From Pseudomonas sp. GM50 (lineage in GTDB: Bacteria > Pseudomonadota > Gammaproteobacteria > Pseudomonadales > Pseudomonadaceae), in NCBI RefSeq assembly GCF_000282375.1, contig NZ_AKJK01000066.1, positions 1 through 59,062 of the forward strand: a stretch of DNA of 59,062 nt. Reading direction: 5' to 3'. The position numbers were made by a program, and so were the translations under genes. Shown here in pieces: positions 8,412 through 16,793 of this stretch. Positions within the stretch are counted from its first letter, which is position 1; each line of letters begins with the position of its first letter. The notes under the pieces were generated by a model. The model worked only from the letters and a program-made list of their open reading frames with translations. It was not told where the DNA came from and made no database searches.

Positions 8412-9131
8412 ATGATGGAACCTTTGGTAGAACTGACTGACGTAAACAAAATTTTCCTGACCGATGAAATCGAAACCCATGCGCTCAGCAAAATCACGCT
8501 CACCATTTCCAAGGGCGAGTACGTGGCCATATCGGGGCCCTCGGGCTGTGGGAAATCGACTCTGCTCTCAGTCCTGGGGTTGCTGGATACGGCTTCGAGC
8601 GGCACTTATCAGTTGGCCGGTCACAATGTCGACAATATTTCCAAGAAGCAGCGTGCGCAGGTGCGCAATCGGGACATCGGCTTCATCTTTCAGTCGTTCA
8701 ACCTCATCAGTGATCTAACGATCGAAGAAAATGTCGCGCTGCCACTGACCTACCGCAGTGATATTTCCAAATCCGAACGCCAACAGCGGGTCGCCGAGGC
8801 CTTGGACAAGGTCAATATGTCCCACCGTAGCCGTCACTATCCTTCACAACTCTCCGGCGGTCAGCAGCAGCGCGTCGCGGTAGCTCGGGCCATCGTGGGT
8901 AATCCGTCCATCCTTCTGGCGGACGAACCCACCGGTAACCTGGATTCGCACAACGCAGAAGCGGTATTGAATATCCTCGATAAGTTGCATCAGGAAGGTG
9001 CCACGATCTGCATCGTGACCCACGATCCTCGTTCGGCTGAGCGTGCACAGCGCAGTATTGTCCTGTCTGACGGAAAGGTCGTCGGCGATGGGGAACAGGC
9101 GCGACAACTGACTCTGGTGAAGGAAGCATAA
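8412..9131 (+). CDS. ABC transporter ATPase, MacB/LolD type
   Basis: A 239-residue nucleotide-binding subunit with Walker A GPSGCGKST (near residue 41), Q-loop FIFQSFN, signature LSGGQQQR (near 146), Walker B ILLADEPTGNLD and the switch His in IVTHDP. This is the MacB/LolD/FtsE class that powers mechanotransmission with an FtsX-type permease rather than import. The ATG at 8412 has GGAG upstream and the homology starts there. It lies 43 bases after the adaptor gene and one base before the permease gene. With both it forms a tripartite exporter, probably for the cluster product or its resistance. Confidence 0.93.
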   Translation: MMEPLVELTDVNKIFLTDEIETHALSKITLTISKGEYVAISGPSGCGKSTLLSVLGLLDTASSGTYQLAGHNVDNISKKQRAQVRNRDIGFIFQSFNLISDLTIEENVALPLTYRSDISKSERQQRVAEALDKVNMSHRSRHYPSQLSGGQQQRVAVARAIVGNPSILLADEPTGNLDSHNAEAVLNILDKLHQEGATICIVTHDPRSAERAQRSIVLSDGKVVGDGEQARQLTLVKEA

Positions 9132-9132
9132 G

Positions 9133-11562
9133 ATGCTTTTTGATATTCGCTATGCCTTGCGTTTACTCCTGAAAAGCCCCGGCTTCACTTTTGTTACCGT
9201 GCTGATCATGTCCTGTGGATTGGCACTGACCCTGTATATGTTTTCGGTGATCAATACCATCATGTTCACTCCGCTTCCTTATCCGGACGGAAAAAGCATG
9301 GTGCTGGTCAATCCGACCGTGAATGGTGTCAGCCTGAGTGATTCCGGGCTGAACTTCATGGACTACAGCGATATCAAGGCGCGCTCTACCCAGTTTGAGG
9401 ATATGGGCTATTTCTACGCCGAGCGCGCGGATATCAGTGATGGCAGCAAGGCTGTTTCCTATATGGCCATCAGAAACACCTCGGAACTGTTCTCGTATGC
9501 AGCTGTTCAGCCATTTCGAGGGCGTGTGCTGAATCAAGAGGACGTTCAGTCGGGGGCTGAGCCTGTCGCGGTGATCAGCTATGCAATGTGGCAAAACTAC
9601 TTCGCTTCCGATGCGCAACTCATTGGCCGCGATATCAGAATCAACGGCGTACATACCCGCATCGTCGGCATCATGCCGCAAAATTTTGCCTTCCCCTTCT
9701 TCCATGACCTGTGGCTGCCTTCTCAGCTTGAACCCTTGCAGTACCTGGAGCGTAAAGGCGCTCCGGAAGTGTCGGTGTATGCGCGTTTGAAGCCCGGTGT
9801 GACCCTGGCGGATGCCAATCGCGACCTCAATAGAGTGATGCAGTCACTGGCGCTGGAGTACCCGGAAAGTAATAAAGGGCTTTCCGCTCAGGTATTGACG
9901 TTCCAGGAAAACTTTATGGGTGAGGAGACCACGCCAATCTTTATCGTCATGCTGTTTGCCGTCTGTTTTGTGCTGCTACTGGCTTGCTGCAATGTCGGAA
10001 ATTTATTGCTGGCAAGAACGACTGAGCGCTCCAAAGAGATCGCGATCCGGGTCGCGCTGGGGTCTCCCGCAGGCCGCCTGGTAATGCAAATGATGCTGGA
10101 AAGCTTATTTATCTGTTTTCTGTCCGGTGTCGTGGCGATCTTGCTGGCTGCATGGGGGCTGGAGATAACCAATACGATACTGCCTGGTTTCGTACCCAAT
10201 AAAATTCCTTTCTGGTGGCAGCTGTCACTCGATAATGTGTTGGTCCTCAACGCCCTTGTCCTGGTGATCATCACGGCGGTGCTCACCAGTGCATTGCCGG
10301 CCTGGAAAATCGTCCATGGCAATTTCAATGATGTGCTGCGTGATGGCACCCGTGGTGCGCAGAGCCGTGGTGCAGGTCGGGTTTCGCGGATCCTGGTTAT
10401 CTTTGAAGTGGGGCTCTCCTGCTCAATTCTGTGTATCAGTGCGCTGTTCGCATTATTGGTCTACCAGGCGACCCGCGCTGATTACGGTGTCGACACCAGT
10501 AATTACCTGACCGCGCAAATCCACCTTAACGCTAACAATTACCCTGATGATGCAAGCCGTATCCTGTTTTACCAACGCCTGCAGGACGCTGCCGCTGCGA
10601 TTCCCGGGGTTGAAAACGCAGCATTGACCACCAGTGCCGTGGGGCAGTTCACCGTGCCGCGCCAGGTGGATGTAGACTCGTCGACCAACAACAGGAACGA
10701 GCGCTGGTCTTACCCGATGGTCAATGATGTGCAGGTCATGCCGGGCAGCCTGTCGGCGATGGGTATTACCCCCATGGCGGGCAGGGAGTTCGCCCACGGC
10801 GATACTCAGGACTCACAACAGGTGGTCGTTGTCAGCCAGTCCTTTGCCGAACAGTTCTGGCCGGGAGAGCGTGATGTGATTGGCAAGCGCCTGCGTTTTC
10901 GCGATACCGATGACCAACGCTGGTACAACGTAGTAGGCGTGGTGCCCAGCGTTATTCATGGACGGCCTTTCAGCGCATTCCGCCACCGCGCCACGGTGTA
11001 CCGCTCTCTGGAGCAGCAACCCGCGCCCTCATTGATGCTGGTGCTGCGAGCCCCGCGTCCTGAAACGGTCGGGCCCGCCCTGATCAACGCGGTCCGTCAG
11101 GTGGACAGCAATCTTTCCGTCAATCAGATCCAGACGTTGAATGAACGCCTGGCCCGTAATACGGCTGGCTTGCATTTTATTGCCAATCTTTTCATGTTGT
11201 TCGGCCTGGTGGCGATGATACTGGCTGCAACGGGTATTTATGCGGTGATGTGCAACTTGATTAATCAGCGTACCCAGGAAATTGGCTTACGGATGGCCAT
11301 GGGAGCCACTGAAAGTAATTTGTTACGTATGCTTATGATCCAGGGCGGCAAGCAGTTATTGATCGGCCTTATCATCGGCTTGCCTCTGGCATTCTTTGTA
11401 GCTCCCAAACTGACGCACGTTCTGGGTAACGGAAACACTCCTTTTGTGCTCCTGTTCTGGATGGTGGCGCTGATGATTACGCTGGTTGTGGCGCTGGCGG
11501 TCTGGCTTCCTTCCCGACGGGCAACCAATATGTCGCCCGCCGACGCGATTCGTTATGAATAA
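9133..11562 (+). CDS. ABC transporter permease, duplicated FtsX/MacB type
   Basis: An 809-residue permease with two MacB_PCD-FtsX repeats. Membrane segments are visible near residues 16-40, 272-300, 325-350, 372-395 and 415-445 in the first half and near 680-805 in the second; large periplasmic domains lie between. This is about twice the size of a single MacB/LolC-type permease half (about 400) and matches the duplicated permeases found with HlyD-type adaptors. Each half carries the cytoplasmic coupling-helix sequence typical of the family (ERSKEIAIRVALG near 297, QRTQEIGLRMAMG near 711). It pairs with the ATPase just upstream. Confidence 0.9.
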   Translation: MLFDIRYALRLLLKSPGFTFVTVLIMSCGLALTLYMFSVINTIMFTPLPYPDGKSMVLVNPTVNGVSLSDSGLNFMDYSDIKARSTQFEDMGYFYAERADISDGSKAVSYMAIRNTSELFSYAAVQPFRGRVLNQEDVQSGAEPVAVISYAMWQNYFASDAQLIGRDIRINGVHTRIVGIMPQNFAFPFFHDLWLPSQLEPLQYLERKGAPEVSVYARLKPGVTLADANRDLNRVMQSLALEYPESNKGLSAQVLTFQENFMGEETTPIFIVMLFAVCFVLLLACCNVGNLLLARTTERSKEIAIRVALGSPAGRLVMQMMLESLFICFLSGVVAILLAAWGLEITNTILPGFVPNKIPFWWQLSLDNVLVLNALVLVIITAVLTSALPAWKIVHGNFNDVLRDGTRGAQSRGAGRVSRILVIFEVGLSCSILCISALFALLVYQATRADYGVDTSNYLTAQIHLNANNYPDDASRILFYQRLQDAAAAIPGVENAALTTSAVGQFTVPRQVDVDSSTNNRNERWSYPMVNDVQVMPGSLSAMGITPMAGREFAHGDTQDSQQVVVVSQSFAEQFWPGERDVIGKRLRFRDTDDQRWYNVVGVVPSVIHGRPFSAFRHRATVYRSLEQQPAPSLMLVLRAPRPETVGPALINAVRQVDSNLSVNQIQTLNERLARNTAGLHFIANLFMLFGLVAMILAATGIYAVMCNLINQRTQEIGLRMAMGATESNLLRMLMIQGGKQLLIGLIIGLPLAFFVAPKLTHVLGNGNTPFVLLFWMVALMITLVVALAVWLPSRRATNMSPADAIRYE

Positions 11563-11567
11563 ACGAC

Positions 11568-11590
11568 CGCCGTGCTCCCCGGGCACGGCG
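11568..11590 (+). terminator. Intercistronic hairpin before the regulator genes
   Basis: An 8-bp perfect stem CGCCGTGC/GCACGGCG with a 7-base loop, 5 bases after the permease stop and 20 bases before the response-regulator ATG. No T run follows, so it more likely stabilises or attenuates the transcript than ends it. Confidence 0.45.
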
Positions 11591-11609
11591 CTCTAAGCAG
11601 GATGCTTAA

Positions 11610-13022
11610 ATGAACGATAAAAAACATATCCTTGTGATAGACGATGACGCGGGAATCCTGACCAGCCTCGATATCTTATTGCGCATGCAAGGGTACGACG
11701 TGACCGTGGAAACCCAGGCCGATCGCCTGCTTGCACATTTGTCCGCCAGGCCTGTCGATCTGGTATTGATGGACATGAACTTTCAGAAAGACACCACGTC
11801 AGGCCTGGAAGGGTTGCAGTTGCTGGCCGAGATGAAGAAGTTCGATGATTGCTTGCCGGCTGTCGCGATGACGGGGTGGGGAAGTGTCGACATCATTGTC
11901 AACGCCATGCGGGGAGGGGCGGCCGATTTCATTCAAAAGCCTTGGGATAACGAGCGTTTGCTGAGCATCGTTCAGCAGCAGATTGCCATGAGTCAGGCGC
12001 GTCGTTCAGGCAATTGCCTGCGCGAAGAAAACAAGCTGCTCAAACTGGCGCTCGAAGATGATATGGACAGCGAATGGGTTGTCCGCTCACCGGCGATGAA
12101 ACGCCTGATCAGCCTGGTTGAAAAGGTGGCGGTGACCGATACAAGCGTTCTGATCCTGGGAGAAAATGGCACCGGTAAAAGCCTGCTCGCACGTTATATC
12201 CACCAGATTTCCTCGCGCTCCGAACACAGTATCGTCGAAGTGAATATGGGGTGTATTAACGAGCAGTTATTTGAAAGCGAGATGTTTGGCCACGTAAAAG
12301 GCGCCTTTACCGACGCTCGGGAGAACCGTATCGGCCGCTTTGAATTGGCGGACAAGGGGACGCTGTTTCTCGATGAAATCGGTAACTTGCCCCTGACACA
12401 GCAAATGAAACTGTTACGGGTGCTGGAAGAGCGGCAGTTTGAGCGCGTCGGATCTTCGCGCACCCAGACCACTCAATGCAGGATCATCGCCGCCACCAAT
12501 TCCGACCTGGACAGGGCTGTGGCAGAGGGGCGGTTCCGTCAGGACCTGCTGTACCGCATGAACCTGATTCAAATCCAGCTGCCACCGCTTCGCGAACGGC
12601 TGGAAGATATCGAGCCGCTGACTGAGCGCTTCCTGAAACGTTTTGCGCGTAAATACAACAAACCCCGGCCGGTGTTATTGCCGCAGGCACGCCAGGGGCT
12701 GCTGGATTATTCATGGCCTGGGAATATCCGGGAGCTTAGTCACCTGTTGGAGCGCGCCGTGTTGCTGTGTCGCGCCAATGTGATTGATCCGGAAGACCTC
12801 TGCCTGCCGTTTTCGGTGTCATCCCAGAGCGAAGTGCGTCCGGTCAACGAATCGTCTTTAGGATTGACGGACGCCTGCACCCTGGCCGAAGCCGAAGAAA
12901 CCTTACTGTTACAGCGCCTGCGTCAGTATGACGGCAATGCGGTCAAGGCCGCGGAATCGCTGGGGCTGAGCCGCAGCGCTTTTTATCGCCGGCTCGAAAA
13001 ACTAAAAATCTGCCATGAGTAA
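11610..13022 (+). CDS. Sigma-54-dependent NtrC-family response regulator
   Basis: A 470-residue activator with a receiver domain (acidic cluster DDD at 11-13, phospho-acceptor D55 in LVLMDMNF, K110), an AAA+ domain (Walker A GENGTGKS near 184, Walker B TLFLDEIGNL near 250) and a C-terminal Fis-type helix-turn-helix (residues 440-465). The sigma-54 contact loop reads GAFTDA (231-236) instead of the canonical GAFTGA. It partners the histidine kinase that overlaps its end by 8 bases, and a -24/-12 promoter stands at the head of this operon, so it probably drives its own operon. Its input signal and further targets are unknown. Confidence 0.93.
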   Translation: MNDKKHILVIDDDAGILTSLDILLRMQGYDVTVETQADRLLAHLSARPVDLVLMDMNFQKDTTSGLEGLQLLAEMKKFDDCLPAVAMTGWGSVDIIVNAMRGGAADFIQKPWDNERLLSIVQQQIAMSQARRSGNCLREENKLLKLALEDDMDSEWVVRSPAMKRLISLVEKVAVTDTSVLILGENGTGKSLLARYIHQISSRSEHSIVEVNMGCINEQLFESEMFGHVKGAFTDARENRIGRFELADKGTLFLDEIGNLPLTQQMKLLRVLEERQFERVGSSRTQTTQCRIIAATNSDLDRAVAEGRFRQDLLYRMNLIQIQLPPLRERLEDIEPLTERFLKRFARKYNKPRPVLLPQARQGLLDYSWPGNIRELSHLLERAVLLCRANVIDPEDLCLPFSVSSQSEVRPVNESSLGLTDACTLAEAEETLLLQRLRQYDGNAVKAAESLGLSRSAFYRRLEKLKICHE

Positions 13023-14340
13023 ATTTTTTCATTCTTTTGAAATACGTCACCTGCTGCTGTGCAGTCTGGCGCCGATAGGCGCCATTATTGCCTACCTGCT
13101 GCTTTGGGTTTTTCCGCACCAGTCCATTTACCTCAAGTTTTTCACCCTGTTTGTTCTGTGTGTAACGATGGTTTATTTCTGCTATCACTTTTTTCAGCAG
13201 TTGATTTACAAAATCAACGTCATATCCAATTTGCTGGAAGCGGTAGAGCAGGAAGATTTCAGCCTGCGTGGGGTGACCAGCGGGGCGGGGGCTTTCGAGG
13301 GCGTCATTGAGCAAATCAATGACATTTCCAGCCAATTGTCGCGCCACCGCCAACAGCAGCGGGAGATGGATTTCCTGCTGCAAAAAGTGATCTCCAATAT
13401 CACGGTTGCCATCTATGCCCTGGACGGCAGTCATCGGCTGATCTGGTGCAATAGCGCAGCCTCGCGCATGTTGGGCACATCATTGGATAAGTTGATTGGC
13501 GATACAGCCAGCGCCTGGCAACTGGATAATCTTTTGCACAATGCCAACACGGAGCACCCTGTCGTGTCCGATCATGAAGGGCGACCGGGCCGGTACAAAG
13601 TAACCAGTGACACCTACATGGTGGATGGTGTCCAGAATGTGCTGTTGTTCGTCAGTGATGTTGACGACATGTTGCGTCAGGAAGAGCAGAAAGCCTGGCA
13701 AGATTTGTTGCGTGTGATAAGCCACGAAATCAACAACTCCCTCAGCCCCATCGCCTCCATCAGTCAAATGCTGCAACAACACTACCGGCATCATTCTGAC
13801 AACCTGCCCCCCGGTTTTACCGAGGGCATCGATCTGATTAACCGGCGGGCACGCGAGCTGATCGCGTTTATCAGCAGCTACCGGCAGTTGAGCAAACTGG
13901 CGCCGGCACTGAAGGAACGCGTGGATTTGACTGCCCTGGTGGCTGAGCTGCCGCTGCTGTTCTCTCACCGTGTGATTACCCTGAACGGGCCGCGTCCGTT
14001 GATGGCCAGCCTCGACCGGGTACAGATCCATCAGTTGTTGATCAACTTGATCAAGAATGCCGATGAGTCGATGGGCAGCAGCGCTGACAGTATCGATATC
14101 GAGTGGGCTGAGGAAAAGGGGCGCTTACTGATCACCATCCTTGATCGGGGAGTGGGGCTGACTAATCCGAAGAATCTGTTCGTGCCTTTCTATACCACCA
14201 AACCCAATGGCACCGGCATCGGCCTGATCCTGTGCCGGCAAATTGCTGAAAGCCACGGCGGTTACTTGTCTCTGGAGAATCGCCATGAGCAGACCGGTTG
14301 CAAAGTCACCATCAATTTACCGCTGCAATCCCCTGCCTGA
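13015..14340 (+). CDS. Membrane sensor histidine kinase, NtrY/NtrB-like
   Basis: A 441-residue inner-membrane kinase. Two transmembrane segments (about residues 11-31 and 38-62) enclose a very short periplasmic loop, so it probably senses within the membrane or cytoplasm. A HAMP-like linker and a PAS-like region (near 120-215) follow, then the phospho-acceptor box ISHEINNSLSPIASI (near 240), N box NLIKNADES, and ATP-lid glycines DRGVGL and GTGIGL. It overlaps the response-regulator gene by 8 bases and the phosphopantetheinyl transferase gene by 56 bases. The organisation resembles kinases found beside HlyD-FtsX export operons that respond to membrane-active compounds; that role is inference. 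Confidence 0.92.
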   Translation: MSKFFHSFEIRHLLLCSLAPIGAIIAYLLLWVFPHQSIYLKFFTLFVLCVTMVYFCYHFFQQLIYKINVISNLLEAVEQEDFSLRGVTSGAGAFEGVIEQINDISSQLSRHRQQQREMDFLLQKVISNITVAIYALDGSHRLIWCNSAASRMLGTSLDKLIGDTASAWQLDNLLHNANTEHPVVSDHEGRPGRYKVTSDTYMVDGVQNVLLFVSDVDDMLRQEEQKAWQDLLRVISHEINNSLSPIASISQMLQQHYRHHSDNLPPGFTEGIDLINRRARELIAFISSYRQLSKLAPALKERVDLTALVAELPLLFSHRVITLNGPRPLMASLDRVQIHQLLINLIKNADESMGSSADSIDIEWAEEKGRLLITILDRGVGLTNPKNLFVPFYTTKPNGTGIGLILCRQIAESHGGYLSLENRHEQTGCKVTINLPLQSPA

Positions 14341-15061
14341 GTTGATCGAAGGCAGGGGTGTCTGCCTGCTGCAGCACTTTAATGATGCGCTGCCGGATAT
14401 GACGGTTCGCCAACGCGCGCAACGTTGGTTGCATCAGGTGCTGGCGGCCTACTTGGCGATCCCGGTTGATCAAGTGCGTATCGCCAGAACCTCTACCGGT
14501 AAACCTTGGCTGCCGGAGTACACCTGGCTGCGCTTTAACTTGAGCCACAGCGCTCATTCGGCCGCCATCGCCCTGTGCCGGGAGTATGAGGTCGGGGTCG
14601 ATCTGGAACAAATCAGCGGAAAGGTTTCGGTAAAAAAAGCCATCGCCCAACGCTTTTTCCACGCGGATGAGCAACGCTGGCTGGCGCTTGACGAAGCCAA
14701 CTACCTCACTCGCTTTACGCAGCTTTGGAGTATGAAGGAAGCCTGGCTGAAAGCCCGGGGTACGGGGCTGACTCAACCGCTTCGCAGTTTTTGCGTCATC
14801 CCACAGGCGGGCGCGAGCGGGGTGGCGCAGGTCATGGTCGTCCCCCCCGTCAGTATTGGGCAGATTCATTATTGCCAGGTGCAAGGGGAGGGGCGTTTTT
14901 GTCTGGCTTATGGTGCGATCCCTGGCTCGCAGCAACCGTCAGTTCAATGGCAGCTAGGTTGCCATCAAACTGAGAGTCGCCTGTTCACCACTGCCGTTTA
15001 CGAACAATCAGAGGTTGAAATTTCGCTGGCGAAAGAACCCGTGGCGCCGGTATCGACCTGA
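14285..15061 (+). CDS. Sfp-type 4'-phosphopantetheinyl transferase
   Basis: A 258-residue transferase that moves phosphopantetheine from CoA to carrier-protein serines. The two diagnostic motifs are present: VGVDLE (Mg and CoA binding, near residue 103) and LWSMKEAWLKARGTGL (near residue 150). The ATG at 14285, inside the kinase gene, has GGAG six bases upstream; the longer start at 14243 reads through the kinase C terminus. Size fits the Sfp group rather than the AcpS group. It is the obvious activator of the three carrier proteins at 2613, 27993 and 33018. Its last 64 bases overlap the oppositely read gene at 14998, so the two operons converge. Confidence 0.93.
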   Translation: MSRPVAKSPSIYRCNPLPELIEGRGVCLLQHFNDALPDMTVRQRAQRWLHQVLAAYLAIPVDQVRIARTSTGKPWLPEYTWLRFNLSHSAHSAAIALCREYEVGVDLEQISGKVSVKKAIAQRFFHADEQRWLALDEANYLTRFTQLWSMKEAWLKARGTGLTQPLRSFCVIPQAGASGVAQVMVVPPVSIGQIHYCQVQGEGRFCLAYGAIPGSQQPSVQWQLGCHQTESRLFTTAVYEQSEVEISLAKEPVAPVST

Positions 15062-15708
15062 GCCGATGGGCTGACAGACATCCGTGCGCCGGCAGACAGG
15101 CTGCCGTTGATCCGGGGTATGTGGCACAGGGATGACTCCGCTCCCATGCTCATGCGCACATTCGCCACATCCGCAGTGAAGGGCAGTGGTTTTTTGTTGA
15201 AGGTGCCGCCCATTGCCAGGTCAAGCACCAGCTCACCCGTCTTGCCCTCGATCTGGATGTCTGTGCCCATGCTGCCGGCAACCGCCAGTCTGGATTGATC
15301 GACGGCACACGCAGGTGCCACGATTTTCACCCCTGCTTTTCCTGTCAGCCCCGTCAGTGGCGCGCTGGTATATAGCGTGATATCCAGCGTACGGGAGACG
15401 ATGCGGTCATTTTCCGCTGCGTCATTCACGAGCAATAATGCCTTATTGTCTGTCGTCACCTGGAGCTTGTTCAGCGTATCGGCAGAGCCTGAGACCACCA
15501 TCGATGACGTTGCAGCGCATTTGATCGACAGGTTGATGCCCTGTCGGACTTCAACGCTGCTGAAGGCGCTCAGCGGAAAGGTTTTTTCTGCGGCCAGTGC
15601 AGCGTAACTGGTCGTGCTGGCCAGCAGCGCAAGCATCAGCTTCATCGTGTTCATGTTGTTCATGTTGTTCATGTTGTTCATGTTGTTCATGTTGTTCATG
15701 TTGTTCAT
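14998..15708 (-). CDS. Secreted DUF2807 (GIN-domain) protein with repeat-borne start
   Basis: A 236-residue protein with a signal peptide (hydrophobic LMLALLASTTSYAALAA, cleavage before EKTFPL) and a mature part of the DUF2807/GIN type, predicted as a beta-helix outside the cytoplasm. The N terminus is encoded by seven copies of a 9-base repeat giving MNN six times and then MNT, each with its own ATG. An ideal AAGGAGGT lies before the first ATG at 15708. It is the last gene of the right-arm operon and follows the monooxygenase stop by 14 bases. Its function in the pathway is unknown: binding or envelope protection are possible. The 3' end overlaps the phosphopantetheinyl transferase gene. Confidence 0.75.
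   Translation of the reverse strand: MNNMNNMNNMNNMNNMNNMNTMKLMLALLASTTSYAALAAEKTFPLSAFSSVEVRQGINLSIKCAATSSMVVSGSADTLNKLQVTTDNKALLLVNDAAENDRIVSRTLDITLYTSAPLTGLTGKAGVKIVAPACAVDQSRLAVAGSMGTDIQIEGKTGELVLDLAMGGTFNKKPLPFTADVANVRMSMGAESSLCHIPRINGSLSAGARMSVSPSAQVDTGATGSFASEISTSDCS
15646..15708 (-). repeat. Tandem 9-bp repeat (ATGAACAAC) at a start codon
   Basis: Six perfect ATGAACAAC copies (15655-15708) and one degenerate copy ATGAACACG (15646-15654), read on the minus strand. The first copy contains the start codon placed after a perfect ribosome binding site. Gain or loss of units keeps the frame but changes the number of start codons and the length of the signal peptide N region. Confidence 0.95.
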
Positions 15709-15722
15709 GCAACCTCCTTTTT

Positions 15723-16793
15723 TCACAGTAATGTCGCGAGTGTACGTAGCGTTGTTTCAACACTGTCCTGAGGCATGCCAAAATCCACCAGCCCCGCCAC
15801 TTCGTCGATGCCCTCTCGCTTGAGCTCTTTCAGTTGCTCCAGGCACTCTGCGGCGGAGCCAAACAAACCGTAGTGGTTGAGGTACTTTTCCACTCCCCAT
15901 TTGAGCGCGTAGGCCTGCTTTTTGTCAGTGCTCTGCTGATCAAGCGCAGAAGGTTCATTGAGGTTGTCAGAGAGCTGCATAAACGCGCGCAAGTAGCCCG
16001 TCAGGGCCGGTCGCAGACGTGGCAGCAGCGCTTCCCGATCCTCTCCGGCCTGGGTATGCATCATCAGCGTGACCTTGCCGGCCGCCGGATCCAGCCCGGC
16101 CTCGTGGCGTGCAAGGCGATAGCTGGCGCAGTTTTCCCGCAGCTGTTCACGGGTTTGTGCAATGAGGTGCGTCAGCACATTCAGGCCGCGTTTTCCGGCC
16201 TCGCTGAATAACAAGGGATTGCTCCCCGTCGTGACCCAAACGGGAATGGCGGCTTGATAGGCGGGCGGCCAGGTTTGCAACGTGACCGGTTCCGGACGTC
16301 CCGGCAGGGACAGTTCGTGACGCGTCACGGACTCGCCGCGCCACAGCGACTGAATCTGCTCCAAAGAGGAGAAGAGGACCTCATGACGCTGACGGTAATT
16401 TTGCGCCTTGAGCACAAAATCATTACGTTGCCAGCCTGCAGAAAACGCTACGCCGACCCGGCCGCGAGAGAGGTTATCCACCAGCGCCCACTCTTCAGCA
16501 ACGCGTAGCGGATCATGCAAGGGGAGCACCACGCTGCCTGCACGGATCGCGATACGCTGTGTACTGGCGGCCAGCGCGGCGCTGACGACGGAGGGATTGG
16601 GAAACATCCCACCGAAAGTGTGGAAGTGTCGTTCAGGCGTCCAGATAGCATGAAAGTTGAGCTCATCCACCAGCCTGGCGGTGCTCAGCAACTGTTCATA
16701 CTTTTCTGCAAAGCTGTCCCGGGCCACGTCCGAAAAACAAAACACGCTGAGTTGCGGGATGGCATCTCCCGCCAAGTTAGGCGATGCATTCAT
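15723..16793 (-). CDS. Luciferase-like FMN monooxygenase of the secondary-metabolite (MupA/BtrO) type
   Basis: A 356-residue TIM-barrel protein with the family's features: LSVFCFSDVARD near residue 15, the NFHAIWTPERHFHTFGG segment near 46, GSVVLPLHDPLRVAEEW near 86 and the GVAFSAGWQRNDF segment near 113. This subgroup uses reduced FMN and oxygen to hydroxylate carrier-bound or free amine substrates; BtrO in butirosin synthesis hydroxylates a carrier-bound GABA. Reduced flavin must come from a reductase encoded elsewhere. The start overlaps the P450 end by 17 bases. The presence of a BtrK-like decarboxylase in the same operon makes a similar two-step treatment of a carrier-bound amino acid plausible but unproven. 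Confidence 0.88.
   Translation of the reverse strand: MNASPNLAGDAIPQLSVFCFSDVARDSFAEKYEQLLSTARLVDELNFHAIWTPERHFHTFGGMFPNPSVVSAALAASTQRIAIRAGSVVLPLHDPLRVAEEWALVDNLSRGRVGVAFSAGWQRNDFVLKAQNYRQRHEVLFSSLEQIQSLWRGESVTRHELSLPGRPEPVTLQTWPPAYQAAIPVWVTTGSNPLLFSEAGKRGLNVLTHLIAQTREQLRENCASYRLARHEAGLDPAAGKVTLMMHTQAGEDREALLPRLRPALTGYLRAFMQLSDNLNEPSALDQQSTDKKQAYALKWGVEKYLNHYGLFGSAAECLEQLKELKREGIDEVAGLVDFGMPQDSVETTLRTLATLL

Noticed and set aside
15614..15823. Plus-strand frame reading through the 9-bp repeat as repeated MLF/FML units
   Set aside because: It is the complement of the repeat and of the monooxygenase end; no ribosome binding site.
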